From positions 186,001 to 250,000 of the forward strand of contig NZ_JAPWIJ010000004.1 of the NCBI RefSeq assembly GCF_027270735.1: a stretch of 64,000 nt of DNA, in the 5' to 3' direction. Below the pieces are notes generated by a model. That model worked only from the letters and a program-made list of their open reading frames with translations, made no database searches and had not been told where the DNA came from. Positions 1-8,293 of the stretch are shown piece after piece. This DNA comes from Rhodococcus ruber. GTDB taxonomy: Bacteria > Actinomycetota > Actinomycetes > Mycobacteriales > Mycobacteriaceae. The first letter of the stretch is position 1, and every line of letters starts with the position of its first letter. Made by a program: the position numbers and the translations under genes.

Positions 1-1079
1 AGGATTTTCTCGAGAACTACGTGATCGGTCAGGACGCTGCCAAGCGCACGCTGGCCGTTGCGGTCTACAACCACTACAAGCGCATCCAGGCCGGCGACAA
101 AGCCCGTGATGTGCGGGGCGAGTCGGTCGAACTGGCGAAGTCCAACATTCTGATGCTCGGACCGACGGGCTGCGGCAAGACGTATCTCGCGCAAACGTTG
201 GCCAAGATGCTCAACGTGCCGTTCGCCATCGCCGACGCCACCGCGCTCACCGAGGCGGGTTACGTGGGCGAGGATGTCGAGAACATCCTGCTCAAGCTGA
301 TTCAGGCGGCCGATTACGACGTCAAGCGCGCCGAGACCGGCATCATCTACATCGACGAGGTCGACAAGATCGCGCGTAAGAGCGAGAACCCGTCGATCAC
401 GCGAGATGTGTCCGGTGAAGGCGTGCAGCAGGCATTGCTGAAGATTCTGGAAGGAACTCAGGCCAGCGTGCCGCCGCAGGGCGGTCGCAAGCATCCGCAT
501 CAGGAGTTCATCCAGATCGACACCACGAACGTGCTCTTCATCGTCGCCGGTGCCTTCGCCGGTCTCGAGAAGATCGTGTCCGATCGCGTCGGCAAGCGTG
601 GTCTGGGATTCGGCGCCGAGGTTCGCTCGAAGGCAGAGATCGACACCCAGGATCACTTCGCCGAGGTCATGCCGGAAGATCTGATCAAGTTCGGCCTGAT
701 CCCCGAGTTCATCGGCCGACTGCCGATGATCGCGTCGGTGACGAACCTGGACAAGGAGTCGCTCGTCACGATTCTGTCCGAGCCGAAGAACGCGCTCGTC
801 AAGCAGTACCGTCGTCTGTTCGACATGGACGGTGTGGAGCTCGAGTTCACTACCGAGGCCTTGGACGCAATTGCCGATCAGGCAATTCTCCGCGGTACCG
901 GTGCTCGTGGTCTCCGCGCGATCATGGAAGAAGTTCTGCTGCCGGTGATGTACGACATCCCCAGCCGAGACGACGTCGAGAAGGTTGTCGTCACTGCGGA
1001 GACGGTCAACGACAACGTGCTGCCGACCATCGTGCCGCGCAAGCCGGAGCGACCGGAGCGTCGCGACAAGTCGGCCTGA
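1..1079 (+). CDS. clpX: ATP-dependent Clp protease ATP-binding subunit ClpX (5' end missing)
   Basis: AAA+ unfoldase that recognises tagged or misfolded proteins and threads them into the ClpP peptidase in the cytoplasm. The frame is open from the first base: codons at 3-20 read DFLENY just before VIGQDAAKR, so the GTG at 21 is internal and the gene starts outside the window. The N-terminal zinc-binding domain (roughly 70 residues) is therefore missing. Visible motifs are the Walker A loop GPTGCGKT, Walker B with [11 protein letters not shown], the pore region around GGRKHPHQE, and the C-terminal arginine-sensor segment [13 protein letters not shown]. The gene ends in TGA and is followed at once by a strong hairpin. 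Identification is firm. Confidence 0.97.
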   Translation, partial: DFLENYVIGQDAAKRTLAVAVYNHYKRIQAGDKARDVRGESVELAKSNILMLGPTGCGKTYLAQTLAKMLNVPFAIADATALTEAGYVGEDVENILLKLIQAADYDVKRAETGIIYIDEVDKIARKSENPSITRDVSGEGVQQALLKILEGTQASVPPQGGRKHPHQEFIQIDTTNVLFIVAGAFAGLEKIVSDRVGKRGLGFGAEVRSKAEIDTQDHFAEVMPEDLIKFGLIPEFIGRLPMIASVTNLDKESLVTILSEPKNALVKQYRRLFDMDGVELEFTTEALDAIADQAILRGTGARGLRAIMEEVLLPVMYDIPSRDDVEKVVVTAETVNDNVLPTIVPRKPERPERRDKSA

Positions 1080-1090
1080 CGTTCTGCTGA

Positions 1091-1137
1091 ACGACACGAG
1101 CCCCGATCATCGAAACGATGATCGGGGCTCGTGTCGT
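1091..1137. terminator. Bidirectional terminator-like hairpin after clpX
   Basis: A perfect 22-bp inverted repeat (1091-1112 with 1116-1137) encloses an AAA triloop. It sits between convergent clpX and the minus-strand hydrolase gene, so it can end transcripts from both sides. No T-tract follows, as is common in GC-rich actinobacteria. Confidence 0.85.
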
Positions 1138-1149
1138 CGTGGGGCCTGT

Positions 1150-1947
1150 TCAGCCGACGGTCACCACGTGCGGGTGTCGGTCGACTGTGGGGAATCGTTC
1201 CGCCACCAGTGGGTCGTGACCGGGCACGATGTGCTCGGAGCTGTCGGCGAGTTCTCGAATGCGATCGAAAGCTCCGAACATGTCCGGTAGGCAGTGCAGT
1301 ATCGCGAACGGGTTGTCGGACTCGATGTTCTCGTAGAAGTGACTGGCATCGGAGGCCAGGACGACGTTGCCGCGCGCGGTGCGTAGCCGAACTACTTGCA
1401 TTCCCGCGGTGTGGCCGCCGACGGAGTGCACCGACAGGCCGGGGAGTAGTTCTCGATCGCCGTCGACGAGGTCGAGTCGCGAGCTCGCAGCCACGTGATC
1501 GATATCCGGTCGGGAATGCAACCACTGTTCCTGGGCGATGCGTCCAGCCCACGGACCGTTCCAGTACTCGAGTTCGCGTTGCTGCAGGACGTAACGGGCT
1601 CGCGGCATGTCTGCCACGACTCCAGTGTGGTCGTAATGCAGGTGGGTCAACACACACAGATCGATGTCCCCGGGCTCGATGCCCAGGCGACCGATGATCT
1701 CGAGCGGGGAGCCGAAGTAGTCGAGCCCTGGTATTCCACTGGCCGTGGACGGTGCGAGCCCGGCGTCGATCACGACGGTATCGGTCTGAGAGAGGGCGAG
1801 CCACACGTAGTACGCGGTGGGGTGTGGCTCGCCGCCACGGTTGTCCGGGTAGTGGAAGTGGGTGCTGCGCAGAGACGTTCGAGCACCGTACTGCACAGCG
1901 AACACTCGCCACAGGCCTGCGGAGTCCGGCCGGAGTGCGTCGGTCAT
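1150..1947 (-). CDS. Metallo-beta-lactamase-fold hydrolase, N-acyl-homoserine-lactonase-like
   Basis: Predicted zinc hydrolase of 265 residues. It shows the metal-binding signature THLHYDHTG, a second histidine in GGHTAGMQ, an aspartate in LASDASHFYENI and a late histidine in IVPGHDP. This set and its spacing resemble the AHL-lactonase (AiiA/AttM) branch of the metallo-beta-lactamase fold, so a lactone ring is the likeliest substrate. The ATG at 1947 lies three bases after the stop of the upstream MHS transporter gene, so the two are probably cotranscribed. That link suggests it opens a lactone imported or formed during catabolism of a hydroxylated ring acid, rather than a signalling role. 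The true substrate is unknown. Confidence 0.7.
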   Translation of the reverse strand: MTDALRPDSAGLWRVFAVQYGARTSLRSTHFHYPDNRGGEPHPTAYYVWLALSQTDTVVIDAGLAPSTASGIPGLDYFGSPLEIIGRLGIEPGDIDLCVLTHLHYDHTGVVADMPRARYVLQQRELEYWNGPWAGRIAQEQWLHSRPDIDHVAASSRLDLVDGDRELLPGLSVHSVGGHTAGMQVVRLRTARGNVVLASDASHFYENIESDNPFAILHCLPDMFGAFDRIRELADSSEHIVPGHDPLVAERFPTVDRHPHVVTVG

Positions 1948-1950
1948 CGG

Positions 1951-3318
1951 TCAGCTCGAGCTGGCGACGGATGTGTCGTCGGTTCGAGCTGATCGAGACA
2001 CCGTACCGAGCTCGTCTGTGGGCGTACGGAACGTCTCCCTGGAGGTGGCGACGATGGCGACGTTGATGGCACAGAAAACGGCGGTGACGATGGCAACCGG
2101 TAGCCAGGCACCGATCTCGGCTCCGGCGATCGCCCCGGCGATGGTGGGCGCGAAACCGGCTATGGCGAAACCGATCTGGGTACCGAGGGCGGTGCCGGTC
2201 AGACGCACCCGAGCCGGGAACATCTCGCCGTAGAACGAGGGCCAGACCCCACCGGTGGCACTGTGGACGAAGCCGAACATCACGATGCCGAACACGAAGA
2301 TCAGTGCGTAGCTACCGATCGAGATGGACCAGAGGTAACCGAACATGAGGATGGCGCAACCGATCGATCCGAAAAGGAACACCGGCTTGCGCCCGACGCG
2401 ATCCGAGAGAGAACCGAAGAAGGGCAGCGAGAACAGTGCGACGACGTTGGCGAGCACGCCGACCCAGAGCATCGGAGTGCGTTCGAGGCCAACGGTATTG
2501 ACGGCGTACGACAGTGCGTAGACGGTGAAGATGGTGCTGACCGAGGCGATGACAGCGGCGAACATGACGCGAAGAACGGCGCGCCAGTGGTCTGCCAGCA
2601 GTTCCGCCAGGGGCAGGCGCTGCGGTTCGTTGGAGGCAACCTCGTCCTCGAACACCGGGGTCTCGTCGAGCGAACGCCGGATGAGGAACGCGGCGACGAC
2701 GACGAAAGCGCTGAGGAAGAACGGAATTCGCCAACCCCAGCTCAGCAGTTGATCCTCGGGGAGCATCGCGACCGGGAGAAACACTGCAGTGGCCAGGATC
2801 TGACCGCCCTGGGTGCCGCTGAGAGTGAAGCTGGTGAAGAACGCGCGGCGGTTGTCCGGAGCGTGCTCGAGTGTCATCGAGTTGGCCCCGGCCTGTTCAC
2901 CGCCGGCGGAGAAGCCCTGCGCCAAGCGAAGCAGGACGAGGATGATCGGTGCCGCGATGCCGATGGATTCGTACGACGGCAGCACACCGACGCCGAGGGT
3001 CGCGATACCCATGAGCAGAACGGTGGCGACCATGACTTTCTTGCGGCCGTAGCGATCGCCGATGTGTCCGAGGACCACGGCACCGAGCGGACGCGCGAGG
3101 TATCCGACTCCGAAGGTGGCCAGGGCCAGCAGGGTCCCGGTCGCAGGGTTCGACCCGGGAAAGAAGACCCGGCCGAACACCAGGGCCGCGGCGGTGCCGT
3201 AGATGAAGAAGTCGTAATACTCGAGGGCGCTGCCCACCCAGGCTGCAGTAGCGGCCTTGCGTGGGTTGGCACCCGGTCGGAGGGGTGTGGGGGCCGGTCG
3301 TGAAGTGGCGGGGTCCAT
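1951..3318 (-). CDS. MFS transporter, metabolite:H+ symporter (MHS) family
   Basis: Inner-membrane symporter of 455 residues with 12 predicted hydrophobic segments. It carries the MHS hallmarks: YYDFFIYGTAAAL in helix 1, the loop GDRYGRKK, AQGFSAGGEQAGA before helix 5, and SDRVGRKP in the second half. Relatives carry shikimate, quinate, protocatechuate, proline or alpha-ketoglutarate. The neighbouring shikimate/protocatechuate genes favour a hydroaromatic or aromatic acid. The reading frame stays open to a TTG at 3378, but the ATG at 3318 gives the usual family N-terminus and is preferred. A motif upstream is shared with the qsuD promoter region, which suggests joint control by the adjacent TetR protein. 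Confidence 0.85.
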   Translation of the reverse strand: MDPATSRPAPTPLRPGANPRKAATAAWVGSALEYYDFFIYGTAAALVFGRVFFPGSNPATGTLLALATFGVGYLARPLGAVVLGHIGDRYGRKKVMVATVLLMGIATLGVGVLPSYESIGIAAPIILVLLRLAQGFSAGGEQAGANSMTLEHAPDNRRAFFTSFTLSGTQGGQILATAVFLPVAMLPEDQLLSWGWRIPFFLSAFVVVAAFLIRRSLDETPVFEDEVASNEPQRLPLAELLADHWRAVLRVMFAAVIASVSTIFTVYALSYAVNTVGLERTPMLWVGVLANVVALFSLPFFGSLSDRVGRKPVFLFGSIGCAILMFGYLWSISIGSYALIFVFGIVMFGFVHSATGGVWPSFYGEMFPARVRLTGTALGTQIGFAIAGFAPTIAGAIAGAEIGAWLPVAIVTAVFCAINVAIVATSRETFRTPTDELGTVSRSARTDDTSVASSS

Positions 3319-3391
3319 CGGTGTCGTCTCTCTTCGTGTGACGGGAAGCTGGGGTGAAAGCTCTACGCCGCGATCCAACCGATCGGATCGC

Positions 3392-3404
3392 TAATGTACG
3401 AAAT
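3392..3404 (-). promoter_or_regulatory. Shared motif TAATGTACGAAAT, candidate TetR operator (copy 1)
   Basis: The plus strand reads TAATGTACGAAAT here. The same 11 bases TAATGTACGAA recur inverted at 4249-4261 before qsuD. In both places the motif has the same orientation relative to the gene it precedes, and its GTAC core is roughly palindromic. Role as operator is inferred. Confidence 0.45.
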
Positions 3405-3491
3405 GGTTAAGTAGGCGCTGAATAGATAGTGAACGTGACCCATGCCACGTGTCAACCCCGACGAGACCTGCAGTACTCGAGCGGGGCTCGC

Positions 3492-4169
3492 TCAGACTGT
3501 CGCAGTGGTGAGGAATGCGATGACCATGTCTCCGAGCATGGAGCGCAGGCGTTCTCGGTGTGCGGGATCGGTCAGATCTCGGCCGAAGAGGGCCTCGAAC
3601 GTGTAGCGATTGGACAGTCGGAACACGCAGAAACTGCTGATCGCCATGTGAATGTCGAGGGCGTCGACATCGGTGCGAAAGATTCCTTCGGCCTGCCCGC
3701 GCGCAAGGATGTCGGCCAGCAGTTCCGCGGCTGGGTTGCCGAGATTGCTCAATGCCTCCGAGGTGCCGATGTGCTCGCCGCGCAGGATGTTCTCGGTGGA
3801 CACCAACCGGATGAAGTCGGGATTCTGCTCGTGATGATCGAAGGTGAGCGACGCGATGGCCCGAATGGCCTCCACCGGCCCGAGTCCTTCGACGTCCACT
3901 GCTCGCTCTCGCTCGCGAATGCGTAGGTAGGACCGCTCCAGAACCGCCTTGTACAGCCCCTCCTTGTCGGTGAAGTAGTAGTACAGCATTCGCTTGGTCG
4001 TGTGCGTTCGTTCGGCGATCTCGTCGATACGTGCTCCGGCGAAGCCCTTGTCCGCAAACTCCTCGGTCGCCACCTCGAGAATGTTGTGCCGGGTCAGGTC
4101 GCTGTTACGTCGACGCTTGACGGTCGGTCCGCTGCGGTCGTCGGACGAGTCGGTGGCGCGCGGAGGCAT
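3492..4169 (-). CDS. TetR/AcrR-family transcriptional regulator
   Basis: DNA-binding repressor of 225 residues. A basic N-terminal stretch (to about residue 25) leads into a standard TetR helix-turn-helix: ILEVATEEFADKGFAGARIDEIAERTHTTKRMLYYYF broken over helices 1-3, followed by DKEGLYKAVLER. The C-terminal half is a ligand/dimer domain of a kind I cannot link to a specific effector. The gene lies between the MHS transporter and divergent qsuD, and both flanking transcription units carry the TAATGTACGAA motif, so it is the obvious candidate regulator of quinate/shikimate uptake and use. A TAGAGT element six bases before the ATG suggests a leaderless message. Confidence 0.88.
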   Translation of the reverse strand: MPPRATDSSDDRSGPTVKRRRNSDLTRHNILEVATEEFADKGFAGARIDEIAERTHTTKRMLYYYFTDKEGLYKAVLERSYLRIRERERAVDVEGLGPVEAIRAIASLTFDHHEQNPDFIRLVSTENILRGEHIGTSEALSNLGNPAAELLADILARGQAEGIFRTDVDALDIHMAISSFCVFRLSNRYTFEALFGRDLTDPAHRERLRSMLGDMVIAFLTTATV

Positions 4170-4175
4170 GGATCA

Positions 4176-4181
4176 ACTCTA
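4176..4181 (-). promoter_or_regulatory. -10 element (TAGAGT) of the TetR gene, leaderless
   Basis: The minus strand reads TAGAGT, then six bases, then ATG at 4169. This is the geometry of actinobacterial leaderless promoters. Confidence 0.5.
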
Positions 4182-4248
4182 TCGCCGTCGATTGTGCGGA
4201 AAGGGTTGGGCGCGGGCCCATGGCGTAGTACCGTCGATCTAACTCACC

Positions 4249-4261
4249 AATTCGTACATTA
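4249..4261 (-). promoter_or_regulatory. Shared motif TAATGTACGAATT, candidate TetR operator (copy 2)
   Basis: The minus strand reads TAATGTACGAATT, 18 bases before the qsuD start. It matches the copy before the MHS transporter over 12 of 13 positions. It lies in the 110-base divergent region between the TetR gene and qsuD, where a repressor could control both. Confidence 0.5.
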
Positions 4262-4279
4262 AGGCTCGAGGAGATCGAT

Positions 4280-5167
4280 ATGCCGGAATCCCTGCTCTGT
4301 GGGCTGATCGGGACGGGTATAGGCAAGTCGCTCACGCCTGCGATGCACGAGAAGGAGGGCGCGGAGCAGGGGTTGACCTACCAGTACCGCATCATCGATC
4401 TCGATCGTCGAGGGCTGACCGTCGACGACCTGCCTCGTCTGGTCGCGACCGCCGCCGATCTCGGATTCCGTGGACTGAACATCACCCACCCGTGCAAACA
4501 ACGCGTCATCGGCTGCCTCGACGGGCTCTCCGACGACGCTGCGCGTCTCGGAGCCGTCAACACCGTGGTGTTCGCGGACGGCCTAGCCGTCGGCCACAAC
4601 ACCGACTGGTCCGGATTCGATCGAAACTTCGGCCGCGGTCTGCCGAAGGCCGACCTGACCGACGTGGTGCAACTCGGTGCCGGGGGAGCGGGGGCGGCTG
4701 TTGCGTATGCCATGGCGCGCCGCGGTGCGGCCAGGCTCACCCTGGTGGACGCCGATCCTGTTCGGGCACAGCAACTCAAGGATTCTCTCTCGACCATGTT
4801 TCCCGGTGTCGAGATCTTCTCGGCCGGCCTCGACAGCCTCGGCCGCGTGCTCGAATCCGCGACCGGCCTGGTACACGCCACTCCGATCGGCATGGTGGAA
4901 CATCCGGGATCGGCTGTGCCCGAGGGCCTCTTGCATCCGCGGATGTGGGTGGCCGAGGTTGTCTACCGGCCGGCCGAGACCGAACTGCTTTCGGCGGCAG
5001 CCAGAGTGGGCTGCCGCACGCTCAGCGGCACCGGCATGGCCGTCTTTCAGGCCGCCGACGCATTCGAGATCTTCACCGGACGCACCGCCGACGCCGATCG
5101 CATGATCGCCCACATGAGCTCGCTGATCGCACTGGAGGATCGTGCGACAGCAGGTGCTCCAGCATGA
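4280..5167 (+). CDS. qsuD: Quinate/shikimate dehydrogenase (AroE/QsuD type)
   Basis: NAD(P)-dependent oxidoreductase of 295 residues. In this setting it likely oxidises shikimate to 3-dehydroshikimate (or quinate to 3-dehydroquinate) for catabolism. Substrate-site motifs are SLTPAMHE near the N-terminus, NITHPCKQ with the catalytic lysine, and NTDWSGF with the catalytic aspartate. The Rossmann loop is GAGGAGAAVAYA and the C-terminal GTGMAVFQAADAFEIFTG is typical of the family. A GAGGAG ribosome site precedes the ATG by six bases. The stop overlaps the start of the dehydroshikimate dehydratase gene (ATGA), so the pair is translationally coupled. This context argues for the catabolic QsuD-like enzyme rather than the biosynthetic AroE. 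Confidence 0.88.
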   Translation: MPESLLCGLIGTGIGKSLTPAMHEKEGAEQGLTYQYRIIDLDRRGLTVDDLPRLVATAADLGFRGLNITHPCKQRVIGCLDGLSDDAARLGAVNTVVFADGLAVGHNTDWSGFDRNFGRGLPKADLTDVVQLGAGGAGAAVAYAMARRGAARLTLVDADPVRAQQLKDSLSTMFPGVEIFSAGLDSLGRVLESATGLVHATPIGMVEHPGSAVPEGLLHPRMWVAEVVYRPAETELLSAAARVGCRTLSGTGMAVFQAADAFEIFTGRTADADRMIAHMSSLIALEDRATAGAPA

Positions 5168-7059
5168 CGCGCATCGCCACATCGGTGGCCACGGTATCGC
5201 TCAGCGGTTCGCTGGACGAGAAGATGCGCGCCATCGCAGACGCAGGGTTCGACGGCTTCGAGGTGTTCGAGCCGGACTTGATCAGCTCACCGGACCGTCC
5301 CGAGGACATCGCGAAGAAAGCAGCCGACCTCGGTTTGACCCTCGATCTCTATCAACCCTTTCGCGACGCAGACTCGGCCGACCCGGAACAGTTCGCCCGC
5401 AACCTCGTTCGTATCGAGCGCAAGTTCGACGTGATGGAGCAGCTGGGATGCGATCTACTGCTGGTGTGTTCCTCGCCGCTGGCCGGAGCCGTGCGCGAGG
5501 ACGGCATTCTGATCGAACAGATGGCTATTCTGGCCGAGCGTGCGCACCACCGCGGAATGCGGCTGGCGTACGAGGCGCTCGCGTGGGGCACCCACGTCGA
5601 TACCTACGGTCATGCCTGGGACATCGTTCGGCAGGTCGACCATCCGGCATTCGGTACCTGCCTGGACAGCTTCCACATCCTCTCCCGCGGTGACGATCCC
5701 GCGGGAATTCGCGCCATACCGGGCGAGAAGATCTTCTTCCTCCAACTGGCCGATGCACCTCACCTGGTGATGGACGTGTTGCAGTGGAGTCGCCATCATC
5801 GGTGCTTCCCCGGACAGGGCAACTTCGATCTTGCTCGCTTCGGAGCGGACGTGGTTGCCTCCGGCTACACCGGACCCTGGTCGCTCGAGATCTTCAACGA
5901 CGTCTTCCGGCACTCCGATACCGCGCGGACGGCATCCGACGCCCATCGCTCGCTGCTCTACCTGCAGGAGCAAGTGCGCGCCATCGAAACGCCCTCTGCC
6001 GAAACGGATCTCTTCTCGCCTCCGCCGCCCGGCCCGATCGAGAACGTCGTATCCCTACGGATAGCGGCGGGGCCGGCGAAGGCAGCGCAGCTGGGTACCG
6101 TCCTACGTCAGTTGGGTTTCGACCTGACCGCCGCGCACAGCGAACACGGACTGTCGCTGTTCACCCAGGGTCCACTGGCGGTGGCGGTCGATACCACGGT
6201 GGACACACTGTGGACTGCGCCGGGCGTCCCGGCCCACCTGCCCGCGCTCGCTCAGATCGGCGTCCGGAGTGAGCGCCCCGATCTGTGGCTCACTCGGGCG
6301 CGCGCTCTCGGTGTCACCGCATCCACCGTCACCATGCCGGGTGTTGCAGACGCAACCGACGCGGTGGTGCGGCTTGCCGTGACGGGCGCGACATCGCTCG
6401 ACCTGCGCAACCGAGACAGCGCGGGTGCCTGGCAGTCGGCGTTCGATCTGGTCCCCAGAACGGATTCGAAGAAACAGAACGCGGCAGTGGTCTCGGGCGT
6501 GGACCACATCGCACTCGCCGTACCCGCCGAGAGCTGGGACGGAGTGATGCTGCTGCTGCGCTCGGTATTCGGCATGGTTCCCCGCGACGGACAGGACGTC
6601 GTCGACGCGATCGGTCTGGTGCGGAGCCAAGCCCTCACGCTGGCCACCGCCGACGGCACGATTCGTCTCTCGCTCAACATGGTTCCCGGTCGCCCGTCCG
6701 CCGCGGACCCATTGCCGGCCGCCCGCCGCGGGGGCGTCGGACATGTGGCGTTCGGATGCGAGGACATCTATGCCGCCGCGACGGCGATGACCGAACGGGG
6801 CCTGACGCCCCTGCGTATCTCGCCGAACTACTATCGCGATCTCGACGCGCGATTCGGACTCGATTCCGCCGTGCTCGACGCGATGCAGCGCCTGGGAATT
6901 CTGTACGACGCCGACTCCGCCGGTGGTGAGTTCTTCCACTTCTTCACCGGGACAGTGGGTGACGACCTGTTCTTCGAAGTCGTTCAGCGCGTGGGAGGCT
7001 ACGAGGGCTACGGCGAGACCAACTCGGCGGTGCGGCTGGCAGCTCAGTTGCAGGAGTGA
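5164..7059 (+). CDS. qsuB: 3-Dehydroshikimate dehydratase fused to a 4-hydroxyphenylpyruvate dioxygenase-like domain
   Basis: Two-domain enzyme of 631 residues that dehydrates 3-dehydroshikimate to protocatechuate. Residues 1 to about 280 form a sugar-phosphate-isomerase-like TIM barrel that would hold the metal site (GFDGFEVFEPD, CLDSFHILSRGDD, PWSLEIFNDVFR). The rest is a vicinal-oxygen-chelate region similar to hydroxyphenylpyruvate dioxygenase (VSGVDHIALAVP, GVGHVAFGCEDIYA, GGEFFHFFTG), whose own activity is doubtful. Length and architecture match the actinobacterial QsuB type. The frame is open further upstream, but the ATG at 5164 overlaps the qsuD stop and opens directly into the barrel, so it is the start. 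The product feeds the pca genes on the other strand. Confidence 0.9.
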   Translation: MTRIATSVATVSLSGSLDEKMRAIADAGFDGFEVFEPDLISSPDRPEDIAKKAADLGLTLDLYQPFRDADSADPEQFARNLVRIERKFDVMEQLGCDLLLVCSSPLAGAVREDGILIEQMAILAERAHHRGMRLAYEALAWGTHVDTYGHAWDIVRQVDHPAFGTCLDSFHILSRGDDPAGIRAIPGEKIFFLQLADAPHLVMDVLQWSRHHRCFPGQGNFDLARFGADVVASGYTGPWSLEIFNDVFRHSDTARTASDAHRSLLYLQEQVRAIETPSAETDLFSPPPPGPIENVVSLRIAAGPAKAAQLGTVLRQLGFDLTAAHSEHGLSLFTQGPLAVAVDTTVDTLWTAPGVPAHLPALAQIGVRSERPDLWLTRARALGVTASTVTMPGVADATDAVVRLAVTGATSLDLRNRDSAGAWQSAFDLVPRTDSKKQNAAVVSGVDHIALAVPAESWDGVMLLLRSVFGMVPRDGQDVVDAIGLVRSQALTLATADGTIRLSLNMVPGRPSAADPLPAARRGGVGHVAFGCEDIYAAATAMTERGLTPLRISPNYYRDLDARFGLDSAVLDAMQRLGILYDADSAGGEFFHFFTGTVGDDLFFEVVQRVGGYEGYGETNSAVRLAAQLQE

Positions 7060-7081
7060 GACGCCGCCTCGCCGGGTCGAA

Positions 7082-8293
7082 TCAGGTGAGGCGCTCGAAT
7101 ACCGCTGCCAGTCCCTGACCGCCGCCGATACACATCGTCTCGAGTCCGTACCGAACCTGTCGGCGGTCCATCTCGCGGAGCAAGGTGGCAAGAATTCGGG
7201 CACCGGTGGCACCGACCGGGTGGCCGAGGGAGATACCGGAACCGTGCGGGTTCAGTCGCGAGTCGTCGGGTTCGATGCCCCACGACCGGGTGACGGCGAG
7301 GGCCTGGGCGGCGAATGCCTCGTTGAGCTCGATGATTCCCATGTCGGCGAGGCTCAGTCCGAGGCGTCCGAGCGCCTTCTCGCTGGCGGGCACCGGCCCG
7401 ATACCCATGGTGCGCGGAGCGACTCCGGCGACGCCCCATCCGGCCAGTCTGGCCAGCGGCCGAAGACCCAGTGCAGCAGCCTTGTCCGGAGTGGTGACGA
7501 TCGCAAGCGCGGCACCGTCGTTCTGTCCGCTGGCGTTCCCGGCCGTGACTGTCGACTCGGGATCGATCGACGCGCGAATCGCCTTCAGCTTCGCCAGTGA
7601 CTCCACGGTGGTGTCGGCACGGGGATGTTCGTCGGTGGTGACGAGCAGTGGGTCCGACTTCCGTTGCGGCACCGATACTCCGACTATCTCCTCGGCGAAC
7701 ACCCCGTTGTTCTGTGCGGCGACCGCGCGCTGGTGGGATTGGACTGCCAGCGCATCCTGATCGGCTCGGCTGATAGAGAACTCGGCGCGAAGATTCTCTG
7801 CGGTCTCGATCATGCCGCCGGGCACGGGAAAGTTCTTGCCGCCTGCGGTCACTCGTGCCCGCGCGAGTCGGTCGGACAGGGCCACGGCCTCGGCTTTGAC
7901 GCCCCACCGCATTCCGGTGGCATAGAACTCGGTCTGACTCATGCTCTCGACTCCGCCGGCCAGCACCAGATCGTTGCCGCCCGACTGCACCTGCATGCAG
8001 GCCTGCAGCACCGCTTGCAGGCCGGAGCCGCAGCGCCGGTCGATCTGCATGCCGGGGACGTCGATTCCCAGGTCGGCGTCGAGGGCGGCGATACGTCCGA
8101 TCGCCGGTGCATCACCGTTGGGGGAGGCCTGGCCAAGGATCACGTCATCGATGTCGGAACCCGAAATGCCTGTTCGGGCAACGAGTTCGGCGATCACGGT
8201 GCTGGCCAGCGCCTGGGCAGAGATGTCGCGGAACTGACCGCCGAAGCGGCCGACCGGGGTTCGAAGTGGCTCGCAGATCACGGCGTCAGGCAT
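7082..8293 (-). CDS. pcaF: Beta-ketoadipyl-CoA thiolase
   Basis: Thiolase of 403 residues catalysing the last pathway step, 3-oxoadipyl-CoA plus CoA to succinyl-CoA plus acetyl-CoA. The nucleophile is Cys88 in DRRCGSG; the catalytic histidine is His358 in LGHPVG; the second cysteine is Cys388 in CIGGGQG. It is the last gene of the minus-strand pca operon and overlaps the pcaR stop by eight bases. It converges on qsuB with a 22-base gap. Sequence alone would also allow acetyl-CoA acetyltransferase; the operon decides for PcaF. Confidence 0.9.
   Translation of the reverse strand: MPDAVICEPLRTPVGRFGGQFRDISAQALASTVIAELVARTGISGSDIDDVILGQASPNGDAPAIGRIAALDADLGIDVPGMQIDRRCGSGLQAVLQACMQVQSGGNDLVLAGGVESMSQTEFYATGMRWGVKAEAVALSDRLARARVTAGGKNFPVPGGMIETAENLRAEFSISRADQDALAVQSHQRAVAAQNNGVFAEEIVGVSVPQRKSDPLLVTTDEHPRADTTVESLAKLKAIRASIDPESTVTAGNASGQNDGAALAIVTTPDKAAALGLRPLARLAGWGVAGVAPRTMGIGPVPASEKALGRLGLSLADMGIIELNEAFAAQALAVTRSWGIEPDDSRLNPHGSGISLGHPVGATGARILATLLREMDRRQVRYGLETMCIGGGQGLAAVFERLT

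Noticed and set aside
3319-3378. TTG at 3378 as start of the MHS transporter
   Set aside because: The ATG at 3318 gives the usual N-terminus, and the shared operator-like motif would lie too close to the TTG.
4492-5163. N-terminal extension of the dehydroshikimate dehydratase frame
   Set aside because: The extension lies inside qsuD in another frame and has no fold. The ATG at 5164 begins the family sequence.
4280-5167. Biosynthetic shikimate dehydrogenase (aroE) call
   Set aside because: Translational coupling to dehydroshikimate dehydratase and the adjacent pca genes favour the catabolic enzyme, though activity cannot be told from sequence alone.
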